Notes: generated from the sequence alone by a model not told the origin. A stretch of DNA of 64,000 nucleotides from UBA8079 sp049601915 (GCA_049601915.1 JBMYRB010000001.1:62001-126000), one strand, 5' to 3'; numbered from the stretch's first letter, positions 8,592 to 18,031 are shown. A program made the numbers and translations.

Positions 8592-8623
8592 TTGTTTACA
8601 GCCCCCTGTAGGGTTGATACGTT
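8592..8623 (+). promoter_or_regulatory. Weak candidate sigma-70 promoter before prs
   Basis: In the 165-base gap before prs, TTTACA (8595-8600) is followed after 17 bases by TACGTT (8618-8623); an overlapping alternative is TTGTTT (8592) with TGATAC (8615). Either is a modest match to the consensus. The gap otherwise holds nothing I recognise. Confidence 0.25.
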
Positions 8624-8725
8624 CCGCCCGCGCATGGGGTCGGTTGCGACAACCGCCCCCGCTGAGAAGGTCGAGAATGACCCGGGTCGCGAGAGGGCGA
8701 CATTCAGGGTTCGGGGGTACGATCG

Positions 8726-9658
8726 ATGAAGGTGCTGGCGTGCAACAGCAACCGCCCGCTTGCCGAGGCAATTTCGGCATATCTGAATATTGAGCTGACA
8801 CAGGCCTCCATCCGACGTTTCTCGGACATGGAAGTGTTTGTCGAGATTCTGGAGAATGTGCGCGGCGAGGACGTCTTCGTTGTCCAGTCCACATCCTACC
8901 CGGCGAACGATAATCTGATGGAGCTTCTGGTCACGCTGGACGCGCTGCGGCGCGGCTCTGCACGCCGGATCACGGCCGTGCTGCCCTATTTCGGATATGC
9001 CCGGCAGGACAGGAAAACCGGGCCGCGAACCCCCATCACCGCGAAACTGGTCGCCAACATGATCACCGAGGCAGGGGCCGACCGGGTCCTGACCATAGAC
9101 CTGCATGCGGGCCAGATTCAGGGTTTCTTCGACATTCCGGTCGACAATCTTTATGCCGAGCCAATGTTCTCCGAGAATCTCGGGAGCCAGGGAGACAACG
9201 GCGATCTGGTGATTGTTTCGCCCGACGTCGGCGGCGTCGTTCGTGCCCGGGGACTTGCCAAACGCCTTGACGCCGATCTCGCGATCATCGATAAGCGCCG
9301 CGAACGGGCTGGCGTTTCCGAAGTGATGAACATCATCGGCGACGTCGACCAGCGACGCTGTATACTTATCGACGATATCTGTGATAGCGCCGGTACATTG
9401 TGCAACGCCGCGACAGCGTTGGTAAATCAAGGCGCCAAATCGGTGTCCGCCTATGTGACGCACGGTGTGCTGTCGGGTGGTGCCGTGGGGCGTGTTGCGG
9501 CATCTCCGCTGGAAACCCTGGTGATGACAGACTCGATACAGGCGACCGAAGCGGTGCGTGTGGCGAGCAACATCCAGCAGCTGACGGTCGCCCCCCTGTT
9601 GGGCAAGGCGATAGACCGCATCAGCCGCGAAGCCTCGGTTTCAAGTCTGTTCAATTAG
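8726..9658 (+). CDS. prs: Ribose-phosphate pyrophosphokinase
   Basis: Makes PRPP from ribose-5-phosphate and ATP for nucleotide, His and Trp synthesis. The 310 residues match class I PRPP synthetases. Seen: FSDMEVFVEILENVRGEDVFVVQST near the N-terminus, the ATP-region YFGYARQDRKTGPRTPITAKLVANM, the histidine-containing TIDLHAGQIQGFF, and the PRPP loop CILIDDICDSAGTLCNAA. It is followed by rplY, a frequent alphaproteobacterial order. Confidence 0.97.
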   Translation: MKVLACNSNRPLAEAISAYLNIELTQASIRRFSDMEVFVEILENVRGEDVFVVQSTSYPANDNLMELLVTLDALRRGSARRITAVLPYFGYARQDRKTGPRTPITAKLVANMITEAGADRVLTIDLHAGQIQGFFDIPVDNLYAEPMFSENLGSQGDNGDLVIVSPDVGGVVRARGLAKRLDADLAIIDKRRERAGVSEVMNIIGDVDQRRCILIDDICDSAGTLCNAATALVNQGAKSVSAYVTHGVLSGGAVGRVAASPLETLVMTDSIQATEAVRVASNIQQLTVAPLLGKAIDRISREASVSSLFN

Positions 9659-9739
9659 AATTCGGCGCATCCAGCGTCGATACTTAACCGCCCCGGTCGT
9701 GGCACCCTTGGAGGCATGGCCGGGTCAGAGGAGTTAATC

Positions 9740-10420
9740 ATGGCGGATACCGTGACGTTTAACGCGGAATCGCGCGCACAGGTCGGCAAGGGGGCCGCCC
9801 GTGCAACTCGCCGAATCGGCAAAGTGCCGGCGGTGATCTATGGCGCGAACAAGGACCCCGAACCCATTTCCATCACGCCGGCCCAGTTGCGGGCCGCTCT
9901 CGCGCAGCCGGGCTTTTTCGCCACGCTGTTCGATATCGACGTGGATGGCAACCAGCAGCAGGTCTTGTGCCGCGAGTTGCAGGTACACCCGGTCACGGAT
10001 GTGCCGATGCATCTGGATTTCCTGCGCGTCACCGAACGCACGCGGATCAACCTGGAGATTCAGGTCAACTTCACGAACGAAGACGAATCCCCCGGCCTCA
10101 AGGGTGGCGGCGTTCTCAACGTCGTCCGCCATGCGGTCGAGGTTGTCTGCCGCGCGGGTGCCATTCCCGAGGAGTTCGTGGCCGATCTGACCGGCCTAGA
10201 CGTCGGTGACAGCATCCACATCTCCGATATCGCGCTGCCGGACGGCGTCAAGCCGACGATCACGGATCGTGACTTCACCATCGCAACCATTGCCGCGCCG
10301 ACGGTCGCGCCGGTCGAAGACGAAATCGACCCGGATGCCGAGCTTGAAGAAGGCGAAGAGGGTCAAGAGGGCGAAGAAGGTGAAGGCGAAAGCACCGACG
10401 GCGAGGGCGACGAGGAATAA
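9740..10420 (+). CDS. rplY: 50S ribosomal protein bL25 (general stress protein Ctc form)
   Basis: Binds 5S rRNA in the large ribosomal subunit. The 226-residue long (Ctc/TL5) form has an N-terminal bL25 domain (VTFNAESRAQVGKGAARATRRIGKVPAVIYG) and a second beta domain (about residues 95-185), then a very acidic Glu/Gly-rich tail from about residue 190. The ATG at 9740 is preceded by AGAGGAG; an in-frame ATG at 9716 is less likely because it would place this site inside the coding region. It lies between prs and pth. Confidence 0.96.
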   Translation: MADTVTFNAESRAQVGKGAARATRRIGKVPAVIYGANKDPEPISITPAQLRAALAQPGFFATLFDIDVDGNQQQVLCRELQVHPVTDVPMHLDFLRVTERTRINLEIQVNFTNEDESPGLKGGGVLNVVRHAVEVVCRAGAIPEEFVADLTGLDVGDSIHISDIALPDGVKPTITDRDFTIATIAAPTVAPVEDEIDPDAELEEGEEGQEGEEGEGESTDGEGDEE

Positions 10421-10450
10421 CCCGCCGTCCCACCAACGGGCAAGCAGAAC

Positions 10451-11164
10451 ATGCGATTGGTTGTGGGCCTCGGAAATCCCGGCCCGAAACACCGAAACAA
10501 CCGACACAATATCGGCTTCATGGCGGCGGACGAGATCGTTCGCCGCCATGGCCTTTCTGCGCCCCGCGTCAAGTTCCAGGGTGATGTCAGCGAGGGTCAA
10601 GTCGCGGGCGAACGGGTCATCGTCCTGAAGCCGGCCACCTTCATGAACGAGTCCGGCCGCGCGGTCGGCGAGGCCGTGCGCTTTTACAAGCTGGCACCCG
10701 AAGATGTCATCGTGATCTATGACGAGATCGACCTGGTCGCCGCCAAACTGCGTGTCAAGCAGGGGGGCGGCCATGCCGGGCATAACGGCCTGCGCAGCAT
10801 CGACGCCCATCTCGGCGACAAGAATTACTGGCGCGTGCGCCTAGGGGTCGGTCACCCCGGCGACAAAGCCCAGGTCAAAAATTACTTGCTCGGCGACTTT
10901 TCCAAGGCCGATCAGGATTGGCTCGCCCGCGAGCTGGCGGCCGTGGCCGAGGAGCTTCCCGCCCTGTTCGAGGGCCGGGCGAGCGACTTCATGAGCCGGG
11001 TTGCCATGGCCGTGCACGGCGAGAGCGAACCCGCACAGCCGACCGCGGCCAAGAAAAAACCTAACACCGAAGCTGCGGCCGAACCGCCGACGCCATCCGG
11101 GCCTGATACCGCGCTCGGCAATGCCCTGTCGCGCGCCATGAACCGAATACGAGGACGCGACTAG
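10451..11164 (+). CDS. pth: Peptidyl-tRNA hydrolase
   Basis: Releases tRNA from prematurely dropped peptidyl-tRNA. Seen: N-terminal VVGLGNPGPKHRNNRHNIGF (catalytic His 19), KPATFMNESGRAV, VIYDEIDLVAAKLRVKQGGGHAGHNGLRSI, and YWRVRLGVGHPG. The core ends near residue 190. A further tail of about 45 residues, rich in Ala/Pro/Lys and not conserved in the family, makes it longer (237 aa) than the E. coli enzyme (about 194). ychF follows 1 base after the stop, so the two are probably co-translated. Confidence 0.96.
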   Translation: MRLVVGLGNPGPKHRNNRHNIGFMAADEIVRRHGLSAPRVKFQGDVSEGQVAGERVIVLKPATFMNESGRAVGEAVRFYKLAPEDVIVIYDEIDLVAAKLRVKQGGGHAGHNGLRSIDAHLGDKNYWRVRLGVGHPGDKAQVKNYLLGDFSKADQDWLARELAAVAEELPALFEGRASDFMSRVAMAVHGESEPAQPTAAKKKPNTEAAAEPPTPSGPDTALGNALSRAMNRIRGRD

Positions 11165-11165
11165 C

Positions 11166-12266
11166 ATGGGTTTCAATTGTGGGATCGTCGGCTTACCGAA
11201 TGTCGGCAAATCGACGCTTTTCAATGCCTTGACCGCAACCGCGCAGGCGGAATCGGCAAACTATCCGTTCTGCACCATCGAGCCGAATGCCGGCCGCGTG
11301 ACGGTACCCGACGACCGGCTGGCCACGCTGGCGGATCTGGCCAAGTCCGCCGAGATCATCCCGACCTACCTGGAATTCGTCGACATCGCCGGGCTGGTAC
11401 GCGGCGCGAGCAAGGGCGAAGGGTTGGGGAACAAGTTCCTGTCCCATATTCGCGAGGTTGATGCGGTCTGCCATGTGCTGCGCTGCTTCGACGATAGCGG
11501 GGTCACCCATGTCGAGGGCGGCGTGGACCCGGTCCGCGATGCCGAGATCGTCGAGACCGAACTACTGATCGTCGACCTTGAGGCCATGGAGCGGCGCCAC
11601 GAAACGACCGAGAAACGCGCCAAGGGAGGTGACAAGGCCTCCCGCGCCGAGCTTCAGTTGCTGGAACCGGTACTGGCCGCCCTGCAGGACGGCCGCCCGG
11701 CCCGAACCGCAAATATTCCCGACGATCAACAAACCGAATTCCAGCAGCTGCAGCTGCTCACATCCAAGCCGGTGCTCTATGTCTGCAACGTGGACGAGGA
11801 ATCCGCGGTCGACAGCAATGCGCACACCCGGGCCGTCGACGAGATGGCCGCGGAGAACGGTGCCGGCATTGTTATCGTGTCAGCGGAGATCGAATCCGAG
11901 GTGGCGCAGCTCGAGGATCTCGCCGAACGGGCCGAATTCCTTGAAGGGTTGGGACTGTCCGATACCGGCCTGTCACGGGTCATTCGCGCCGGCTATGAAC
12001 TCCTCCACCTGACAACGTTCTTCACCGTCGGTCCCAAGGAAACCCGAGCCTGGACGGTGGCGGGCGCCGCCACCGCCTATGACGCGGCCGGGCGCATCCA
12101 CACGGATTTCCAGAAGGGGTTCATCCGCGCGGAGACGATCGGATATGCCGACTATGTCGAGCATGGCGGTGAACAGGGCGCACGCGAAGCCGGCCGCATG
12201 CGGCAGGAAGGGCGCGATTATGAGGTTCAGGATGGCGACGTGATGCTGTTTCGCTTCAACGTCTAG
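11166..12266 (+). CDS. ychF: Redox-regulated ATPase/GTPase YchF (OLA1 family)
   Basis: A 366-residue Obg-like P-loop ATPase that binds ribosomes. Seen: Walker A GLPNVGKSTLFNAL at the N-terminus, the YPFCTIEPN switch, FVDIAGLVRGASKGEGLGNKFLSHIREVDA, a coiled-coil middle section (METERRHETTEKR-like around residues 130-150), and the C-terminal TGS-like domain with FFTVGPKETRAWTV...HTDFQKGFIRAET. The pth-ychF pair is conserved across proteobacteria. Confidence 0.97.
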   Translation: MGFNCGIVGLPNVGKSTLFNALTATAQAESANYPFCTIEPNAGRVTVPDDRLATLADLAKSAEIIPTYLEFVDIAGLVRGASKGEGLGNKFLSHIREVDAVCHVLRCFDDSGVTHVEGGVDPVRDAEIVETELLIVDLEAMERRHETTEKRAKGGDKASRAELQLLEPVLAALQDGRPARTANIPDDQQTEFQQLQLLTSKPVLYVCNVDEESAVDSNAHTRAVDEMAAENGAGIVIVSAEIESEVAQLEDLAERAEFLEGLGLSDTGLSRVIRAGYELLHLTTFFTVGPKETRAWTVAGAATAYDAAGRIHTDFQKGFIRAETIGYADYVEHGGEQGAREAGRMRQEGRDYEVQDGDVMLFRFNV

Positions 12267-12319
12267 CGTTCTAGGAACATCTCGAAACAGAAAATGAACC
12301 TGGTTGGGAGGAACGAACA

Positions 12320-12988
12320 ATGGGTACCGATTTAAAACTGACGGCCGCCGACGGACACGAACTCGACGCCTATCAAGCTGCGCCAGACGGCGCGCCGCGT
12401 GGTGGCGTGGTCATCATTCAGGAAATTTTCGGCGTCAATGACGACATCCGCGAGACCGTCGACAATTTCGCGAAGGAAGGCTATGTCGCGATTGCACCGG
12501 CATTGTTCGACCGCCATGAGCGCGACGCGGTCCTCGAATTTAATGAAGACGGCATGGCCAAGGGTCGTGCACTCAAGGGCGCGCTTGACTGGGACGACGT
12601 AGTCAGGGACGTTGACGCGGCGATCGCACAGATCAACGGCGCCGGCAAGATCGGCGTGGTCGGCTTCTGCATGGGCGGTTCGGTCGCATGGTTCGCGGCA
12701 GCCCGCTCGTCGGTGTCGGCGGCGGTTTGCTATTACGGCGGCGATATTCTGTCGAACAGCGGTGAGGCACCCAAATGCCCGGTCATGTTCCATTGGGGGG
12801 CGGAAGACGCAGGCATCCCGCTGGATGGGGTCCATAATGTCGAGGCCGAGCATCCCGACATTCCGAGCTTCATCTATGAGGGGGCCGGCCACGGCTTCAG
12901 CTGCTCGCGCCGCGGCTCCTACCACAAGGAAGCTGCCGGCCAGGCTATGGGGCGTACCCTGGAATTCCTGATGACGAATATCGGCTAG
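12320..12988 (+). CDS. Dienelactone hydrolase family protein
   Basis: A 222-residue alpha/beta hydrolase. The nucleophile is a Cys in VVGFCMGGSVAW, as in carboxymethylenebutenolidase, and the catalytic Asp/His are likely in the HWGAEDAGIP and EGAGHGFSCSRRGSY segments. Dienelactone hydrolases open lactone rings in chloroaromatic degradation, but many chromosomal members have other unknown ester substrates. No aromatic-catabolism genes are adjacent, so the substrate is not assigned. AGGAA precedes the ATG, and the gene stands alone after ychF. Confidence 0.9.
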   Translation: MGTDLKLTAADGHELDAYQAAPDGAPRGGVVIIQEIFGVNDDIRETVDNFAKEGYVAIAPALFDRHERDAVLEFNEDGMAKGRALKGALDWDDVVRDVDAAIAQINGAGKIGVVGFCMGGSVAWFAAARSSVSAAVCYYGGDILSNSGEAPKCPVMFHWGAEDAGIPLDGVHNVEAEHPDIPSFIYEGAGHGFSCSRRGSYHKEAAGQAMGRTLEFLMTNIG

Positions 12989-13009
12989 CCAGGCCAGCCT
13001 GCGGGGCGA

Positions 13010-13906
13010 CTAGTCTTCGGGCGCGTCAGCAAACACCAGGAAGGTCCCGCATGCCTCTTCCGATGAAACGATAACCGCATCGGTGCTGTCGCGCTCGAAC
13101 GCCACCTGCTGTCCGGACAGATACAGCGCTGTCGTCTGGGTATCGGTGACCTCGAGCGTGAGCGCTGCTAGGCGCGGTAGCGGCAAGCCCTCATCGATCG
13201 TCTTGTCATAATGGCGTTCGGGGAAGGTCTTGGGTGTGACGAACCAGAGTTCGTCGCGCCCGGTATCGACCGTGATGTTGCCCTTGCGCTCGTCACCCGA
13301 GACGGCGTCCTCACCAAACAGACGTATATAGCAGTCCCGCACACCGTCGAGTGTCTCCATCACGATGGTGACTTCCGAAATCCGGCGCGCGCCGTTGGGA
13401 TGTGACAACCAGCTCGCGCGCCGCAGCTTCTCGGGTGTGAGATGCTCGCACGCGAACGTGTTCAGGCCCGGGGTGATGTCGTTGGGGATGTAGACGTTGC
13501 GGAACCGGAGGGTCTCGTCCCCCTCCTCGGTCTCGAGCAGACGCTGCAGCTGCTCGGGCGGTGCTGCATCCACACCCTGTGCCTGAAGCCAGCCAAACGC
13601 GGCGTCGGCGTCGGTGGTGCCGAGGGCCACATTAAGCAGCCCTTCGCCGGTCTCCAGAAACTCATCGAGGCGGTGAATATACTGCGACGGATCGATGACC
13701 CCCAGCAGCTCCACATAATCATACTCGAACATGATCGTGTAGTTGCCGGTGCCCCAGCCGATATGGCGCCCACGCGGCGAGATGGTAAATCCAAGGCGCG
13801 TAAAGGTATCACGCGCCGCATCAAGATCGGCCACGCCGATCAGTGCGTGATCGACACCGGCGATCGGACGGTCGGTCACCGTGTCGTGGCCGTTCGCGTC
13901 TGACAT
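13010..13906 (-). CDS. VOC (glyoxalase-like) family protein
   Basis: A 298-residue protein with a vicinal-oxygen-chelate fold. The N-terminal half begins GVDHALIGVADLDAARDTFTRLGF, with metal-ligand-type His, and EYDYVELLG; the second half has SEVTIVMETLDGVRDCYIRLFGEDAV. It belongs to the glyoxalase-like group often annotated only as VOC family; the reaction is unknown. It lies downstream of mtnP on the same strand across about 120 bases that hold no other recognised feature. Confidence 0.85.
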   Translation of the reverse strand: MSDANGHDTVTDRPIAGVDHALIGVADLDAARDTFTRLGFTISPRGRHIGWGTGNYTIMFEYDYVELLGVIDPSQYIHRLDEFLETGEGLLNVALGTTDADAAFGWLQAQGVDAAPPEQLQRLLETEEGDETLRFRNVYIPNDITPGLNTFACEHLTPEKLRRASWLSHPNGARRISEVTIVMETLDGVRDCYIRLFGEDAVSGDERKGNITVDTGRDELWFVTPKTFPERHYDKTIDEGLPLPRLAALTLEVTDTQTTALYLSGQQVAFERDSTDAVIVSSEEACGTFLVFADAPED

Positions 13907-14029
13907 GATTTACTGCTCCCCAGGCAATCGTCCCAAGCCCGCATGGGCCGGATCGCCGTTTGATCCATTCTATTACGTCCGCGACGGTGCCGGAAGGACA
14001 CCCGCGCAACCGACTGTTATTAAACGTTT

Positions 14030-14919
14030 TTACTCGAGAACACGTCCGGCCACGGCGGACAAACGTTCCATCATGGCCGGATCGCGCGCATCGGGTGCGG
14101 TGATCAGTGCGTTGCCCAGGGCAGCATGACAACCCTGCCCGCAGACAGCGTCCCGGCCCGCGAGCCGGGGCGCAAGGGCGCGGACCAAGTTACGCCCCTT
14201 TTCTGCATTCCCCATCAGAACTTCGATCACCTGGTCAACCGTCACATCCTCATGGTCTTCGTGCCAACAATCGAAATCCGTGACCATTGCGACCGTCGCG
14301 TAACAAATCTCCGCCTCCCGGGCGAGTTTCGCTTCGGGCATGTTGGTCATCCCGATGACTGAGCAGCCCCATGAGCGGTAGAGCTCGGACTCCGTGCGCG
14401 ATGAAAACGTGGTCCCTCCATCACCAGGTAGGTCCCGCCGCGGGTGATGTCCATCCCCAGCCCTGTCGCGGCAGCCTCGATATGGTCACCGAGCCGATGG
14501 CAAACCGGATCGGCCATGGAGACATGAGCGACCAGGCCGGTTTCGAAGAAGGATTTGACCCGCGCGAAGGTCTGGTCGATGAACTGATCGACGATCACGA
14601 ACGATCCGGGTGCGAGATCCTCTCGCAGGGACCCCACGGCCGAGAGTGAGAGAATCTCCGTCACACCCACACGCTTGAGCGCATGGATATTAGCGCGGAA
14701 ATTCAGCTCGGACGGCGACACCCGATGACCTCGGCCATGGCGGGGCAAGAACACGACGGGAAGACCATCTAGGTTGCCAAACATCAGCTCGTCGGACGGG
14801 CTGCCATAGGGTGTGTCGACCGCCTCCCAGCGCACGTCCGTCAGGCCCTCGATGTCATAAATTCCGCTACCACCGATGATTCCGAGCATCGACGGTACGC
14901 CGGTGTGATTGGGTTCCAT
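14030..14919 (-). pseudogene. mtnP: S-methyl-5'-thioadenosine phosphorylase, frameshifted
   Basis: Two adjoining frames together give a full MTA phosphorylase, which splits methylthioadenosine for methionine salvage. The first frame carries MLGIIGGSGIYDIEGL, FLPRHGRGHRVSPSELNFRANI, the SAVGSL loop and GGTYLVMEGPRF; the second continues with SSRTESELYRSWGCSVIGMTNMPEAKLAREAEICYATVAMVTDFDCWH and runs to the stop. The switch falls at a run of four A on the plus strand near 14403-14406: one extra base there restores a continuous frame. It is either a real one-base deletion or a homopolymer read error. The start is uncertain (ATG 14919 or 14886). It sits 8 bases downstream of the BKACE gene. Confidence 0.85.
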
Positions 14920-14927
14920 GCGCCGGC

Positions 14928-15809
14928 CTATTGTGCGCGCGGCAACAGGTCCAGCATCTCGGCGGCGCGCGCCGGCTCGACCGGCTCGGCATCAAGCTCA
15001 TGCATGATCCGGACCGCCTTGTCGACGAGCTGTCCGTTACTCGCGTACTCGCCCTTGGTCAGATAGAGGTTATCCTCGAGCCCGACACGCACATGGCCGC
15101 CATTGTTGACGACCTCGGCGACGATCGGGAATTCCCACCGGCTGATACCGAAGGCCGCCCAGTTGGCGTCACGCGGCAGCATAGAATGCATAACCTGCAC
15201 CATCTGCGGCGTCGCGGGCGATCCCCATGGAATGCCGAGACAGAGCTGGAACAGCGGCGGTGATTCGATGAAACCGTTCTTGATCATATCGACCGCGAGG
15301 CGGATATGGCCGGGCTCGAAAACCTCGATCTCCGGCTTCACGCCAGCATCCTTGATGAGCTCCGCCATCCGCCGCAAATGGGCGGGCGTGTTCATGAACA
15401 CGGCCTCACCGAAATTCATGGTCGCCACATCAAGGGTACAAATGTCAGGGCGAAGATCGAGGACATGGCGCACCCGAACCTCCGGTGTCGACAGGGAGGT
15501 TCCAGGCCCACCCACCTGGGGGTCTTCCTCGCTGGGGATGTAGCGGCCACCCTCGCCTGTGGTCAGGTTGATCAGCACGTCGCAGTCGGCGTCACGAATC
15601 CGCTCCACCACCTCGCGGAAATAGTCCGGATTGCCCGAACGCGACCCGTCGGGTTCGCGCACATGAATATGCGCCACCGCCGCCCCGGCCTTTCGCGCCT
15701 CGATCGCGGATTCTGCGATCTGCTTCGGCGTAATCGGAAAATTTGGATGGTCCTGGAAATTCTGGTGACCGCCGGTCACCGCACATGTGACGATGGTTTC
15801 ACTCGCCAT
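14928..15809 (-). CDS. Beta-keto acid cleavage enzyme (BKACE, DUF849)
   Basis: A 293-residue TIM-barrel, zinc-dependent enzyme that condenses a beta-keto acid with acetyl-CoA. Seen: the N-terminal TCAVTGGHQNFQDHPNFPITPKQIAESAIEA, AGAAVAHIHVREPDGSRSG (metal-binding His-x-His), INLTTGEGG, and EVFEPGHI...GNIYL-like VGLEDNLYLTKGEYASNGQLVDKAV. Known members cleave 3-keto-5-aminohexanoate, dehydrocarnitine and many others; the substrate is set by pocket residues and cannot be assigned here. It is followed closely by mtnP on the same strand. Confidence 0.92.
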   Translation of the reverse strand: MASETIVTCAVTGGHQNFQDHPNFPITPKQIAESAIEARKAGAAVAHIHVREPDGSRSGNPDYFREVVERIRDADCDVLINLTTGEGGRYIPSEEDPQVGGPGTSLSTPEVRVRHVLDLRPDICTLDVATMNFGEAVFMNTPAHLRRMAELIKDAGVKPEIEVFEPGHIRLAVDMIKNGFIESPPLFQLCLGIPWGSPATPQMVQVMHSMLPRDANWAAFGISRWEFPIVAEVVNNGGHVRVGLEDNLYLTKGEYASNGQLVDKAVRIMHELDAEPVEPARAAEMLDLLPRAQ

Positions 15810-15879
15810 CTGATTCCCCCAATGTGATTGTTTGTGTTTTGCTTGCGGCAGAGTTTAGCGAATGCTGGCCACCGCGCTT

Positions 15880-15914
15880 AAAAAAAAAGGCCGCCTGCGG
15901 GTTCGCAAACGGCC
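15880..15914 (-). terminator. Rho-independent terminator of the petABC operon
   Basis: Read on the minus strand just after the cytochrome c1 stop, GGCCG...TGCG-loop-CGCA...CGGCC (hairpin about 15889-15914) is followed by a run of nine T (15888-15880). A 2x2 internal mismatch splits the stem. Confidence 0.88.
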
Positions 15915-15935
15915 CTTTCATTGAATTCGGTTCGC

Positions 15936-16721
15936 TCAGTGGTCGATGTTCGCCCACATTTTGCGTTTCGCGGCATAGAGCAATGCACTGAGGATGATCA
16001 TGAAGATCATCACCTTGAAGCCCATCTTCTTGCGCTGCTCCATCTCGGGTTCGGCTGTCCACTGCATGAAGTTGACCACGTCGGTCGCCATCTGGTCGAC
16101 GGTCGCGGCGGTGCCATCCGAATACTCGACACCGTCCTCGAAGAGCGGCGGTGGCATGGCGACGAACCCGCCTGGGTAGAACGAGTTGTAGTTGGAGCCC
16201 GCCGGCACCTCGACGCCCTCGGGCGCATCGGCATAGCCGGTCAGCAGCGCGTGGATATAATCCGCCCCGCCGGGATGCGCCTTGACCTGCAACGACAGAT
16301 CCGGCGGGTTGGCACCGTTGTTCGCGGCCTTTGCAGCCTCTTCATTCGGGAACGGCGACACGAACTTGTCCGAAGGGATCGCCGGCCGTTCGAACATCTC
16401 GCCCTCGTCGTTCGGGCCGTCGGTCACATCGAAGTTTGCGGCGATCGCCTTGATCTCGGGCTCGGTGAAACCGAGCGCGTGCAAGTTGCGGTAGGCAACC
16501 TGCTTCAGGGAGTGACAGCCCGCGCAGACCTCGAGATAGACCTGCAGACCGCGCTGCGCGGAATGCACATCCACCTTTCCGAAGATACCCTGGAAAGGCC
16601 AGTCGAGTTTTTCGGGATCCTTGGCCTCGCCCGCGGCCATCGCCGCTGTCGAGGCCATGGCCATACCAGCTGCGAGGCCAACCACCACCGCCGTGCGGCG
16701 CAATTTGGAAACGATACCCAT
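15936..16721 (-). CDS. petC: Cytochrome c1 of the bc1 complex
   Basis: Haem-c subunit that passes electrons from the Rieske protein to cytochrome c on the periplasmic face of complex III. The 261 residues begin with a Sec signal peptide (cleavage near AMAAGEA, residue 30). The haem motif CAGCH is at residues 66-70; AMPPPLF carries the likely Met ligand. A C-terminal membrane anchor (MGFKVMIFMIILSALLYAAK) follows. The ATG shares one base with the cyt b stop (TAATG), so the two are translationally coupled. Confidence 0.97.
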   Translation of the reverse strand: MGIVSKLRRTAVVVGLAAGMAMASTAAMAAGEAKDPEKLDWPFQGIFGKVDVHSAQRGLQVYLEVCAGCHSLKQVAYRNLHALGFTEPEIKAIAANFDVTDGPNDEGEMFERPAIPSDKFVSPFPNEEAAKAANNGANPPDLSLQVKAHPGGADYIHALLTGYADAPEGVEVPAGSNYNSFYPGGFVAMPPPLFEDGVEYSDGTAATVDQMATDVVNFMQWTAEPEMEQRKKMGFKVMIFMIILSALLYAAKRKMWANIDH

Positions 16722-18031
16722 TACGCCTTCTCCATCGGTTTGGCAGTTGCCGAGGCGCCCGTGGTTCCACCCCCGAGAACGGGTTCGGAAATACTCTTGG
16801 GCAATGGCTTCGGTCGTTCGAATACGCCGAGCAACGGCAGCAATATCAAGAAGTGGAAGAAGTACCAGAAGGTCGAGAGGTAACCGAGATGGATGACCTT
16901 CAGGCCCAGGCCTTCAAAGACCAGATCATCCGGCGCACGTCCGCCGACCCAACCGAGAAGCAGGCAGTCGAGCAGGAAGATCCAGAAGAACCACTTGTAC
17001 ATCGGACGGAACTTCGCGCTGCGCACCGGCGACTTGTCGAGCCAGGGCACGATAAACAGCACAAAGATGGCGGCGAACATGGCAATCACGCCGCCGAGCT
17101 TGGCCTCGATGAACCAGATGTTGAAGTCGATCGAACGCAAGATCGCGAAGAAGGGCAGGAAGTACCATTCCGGCACAATATGCGCCGGCGTGTTCAACGG
17201 TGCAGCCGGGAGATAGTTTTCCGGCTCGCCGAAGAAGTTCGGCGCGAAGAACACAAAGAAGGCGAAGACCGTCACGAAGATCGCGAGACCCGCGCTGTCC
17301 TTCATCGTGTAGTAGGGATGGAAGGACACCGTGTCCTGCGGGCCCTTCGGGTCCACACCCAGCGGGTTGTTCGACCCCGACACATGCAGCGAGATCACGT
17401 GGAGGACCACGACGCCGAAAATCAGGAACGGGAACAGATAGTGCAGCGCGAAGAAGCGGTTCAGGGTCGGGTTGTCGACCGAGAAGCCGCCCCAGAGCAG
17501 GGTCACGATGGCGTCGCCCACCAGCGGGATCGCGGAGAACAGGTTTGTGATGACCGTGGCGCCCCAGAAGCTCATCTGGCCCCAGGGAAGCACGTAGCCC
17601 ATGAACGCGGTCGCCATCATCAGAATCAGGATGATCACGCCGAGAATCCAGAGCAGCTCGCGCGGGTTCTTGTAAGACCCGTAATACATGCCGCGGAAAA
17701 TGTGGATGTAGACGGCAATGAAGAAGAAAGTGCCGCCATTCGCATGAAGGTAGCGCAGCAACCAGCCGAAGTTCACGTCGCGCATGATGCGTTCGACGGA
17801 ATCGAAGGCCAGCTCGGTGTTGGGCTGATACTGCATCGCCAGGAAGATGCCCGTGATCATCATCAGCACGAGCATGAAGGTCAGGATGGCACCGAAGTTC
17901 CAGAACCAGTTGAAGTTCTTCGGCGATTGGAACTCGGCATATTCCTTTTGCAGATAACTAAAGACCGGCAGCCGCGTGTCGATCCACTTGACCAGGCCGT
18001 TGCCGACGGGTTGTTGGTTTCCAGCGCTCAT
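16721..18031 (-). CDS. petB: Cytochrome b of the bc1 complex
   Basis: Di-haem membrane core of complex III holding the Qo and Qi sites. The 436 residues include the N-terminal WNFGAILTFMLVLMMITGIFLAMQY helix, LHANGGTFFFIAVYIHIFRGMYYGSYK with haem-ligand histidines, GYVLPWGQMSFWGATVITN, RFFALHYLFPF, and the Qo PEWY motif (HIVPEWYFLPFFAILRSI). It lies between petA and petC on the minus strand with an 8-base gap from petA. Confidence 0.98.
   Translation of the reverse strand: MSAGNQQPVGNGLVKWIDTRLPVFSYLQKEYAEFQSPKNFNWFWNFGAILTFMLVLMMITGIFLAMQYQPNTELAFDSVERIMRDVNFGWLLRYLHANGGTFFFIAVYIHIFRGMYYGSYKNPRELLWILGVIILILMMATAFMGYVLPWGQMSFWGATVITNLFSAIPLVGDAIVTLLWGGFSVDNPTLNRFFALHYLFPFLIFGVVVLHVISLHVSGSNNPLGVDPKGPQDTVSFHPYYTMKDSAGLAIFVTVFAFFVFFAPNFFGEPENYLPAAPLNTPAHIVPEWYFLPFFAILRSIDFNIWFIEAKLGGVIAMFAAIFVLFIVPWLDKSPVRSAKFRPMYKWFFWIFLLDCLLLGWVGGRAPDDLVFEGLGLKVIHLGYLSTFWYFFHFLILLPLLGVFERPKPLPKSISEPVLGGGTTGASATAKPMEKA

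Noticed and set aside
10330..10420. Glu/Gly-rich GAAGG repeats in rplY as a microsatellite
   Set aside because: They encode the acidic tail usual for long bL25 proteins; the reading frame is intact.
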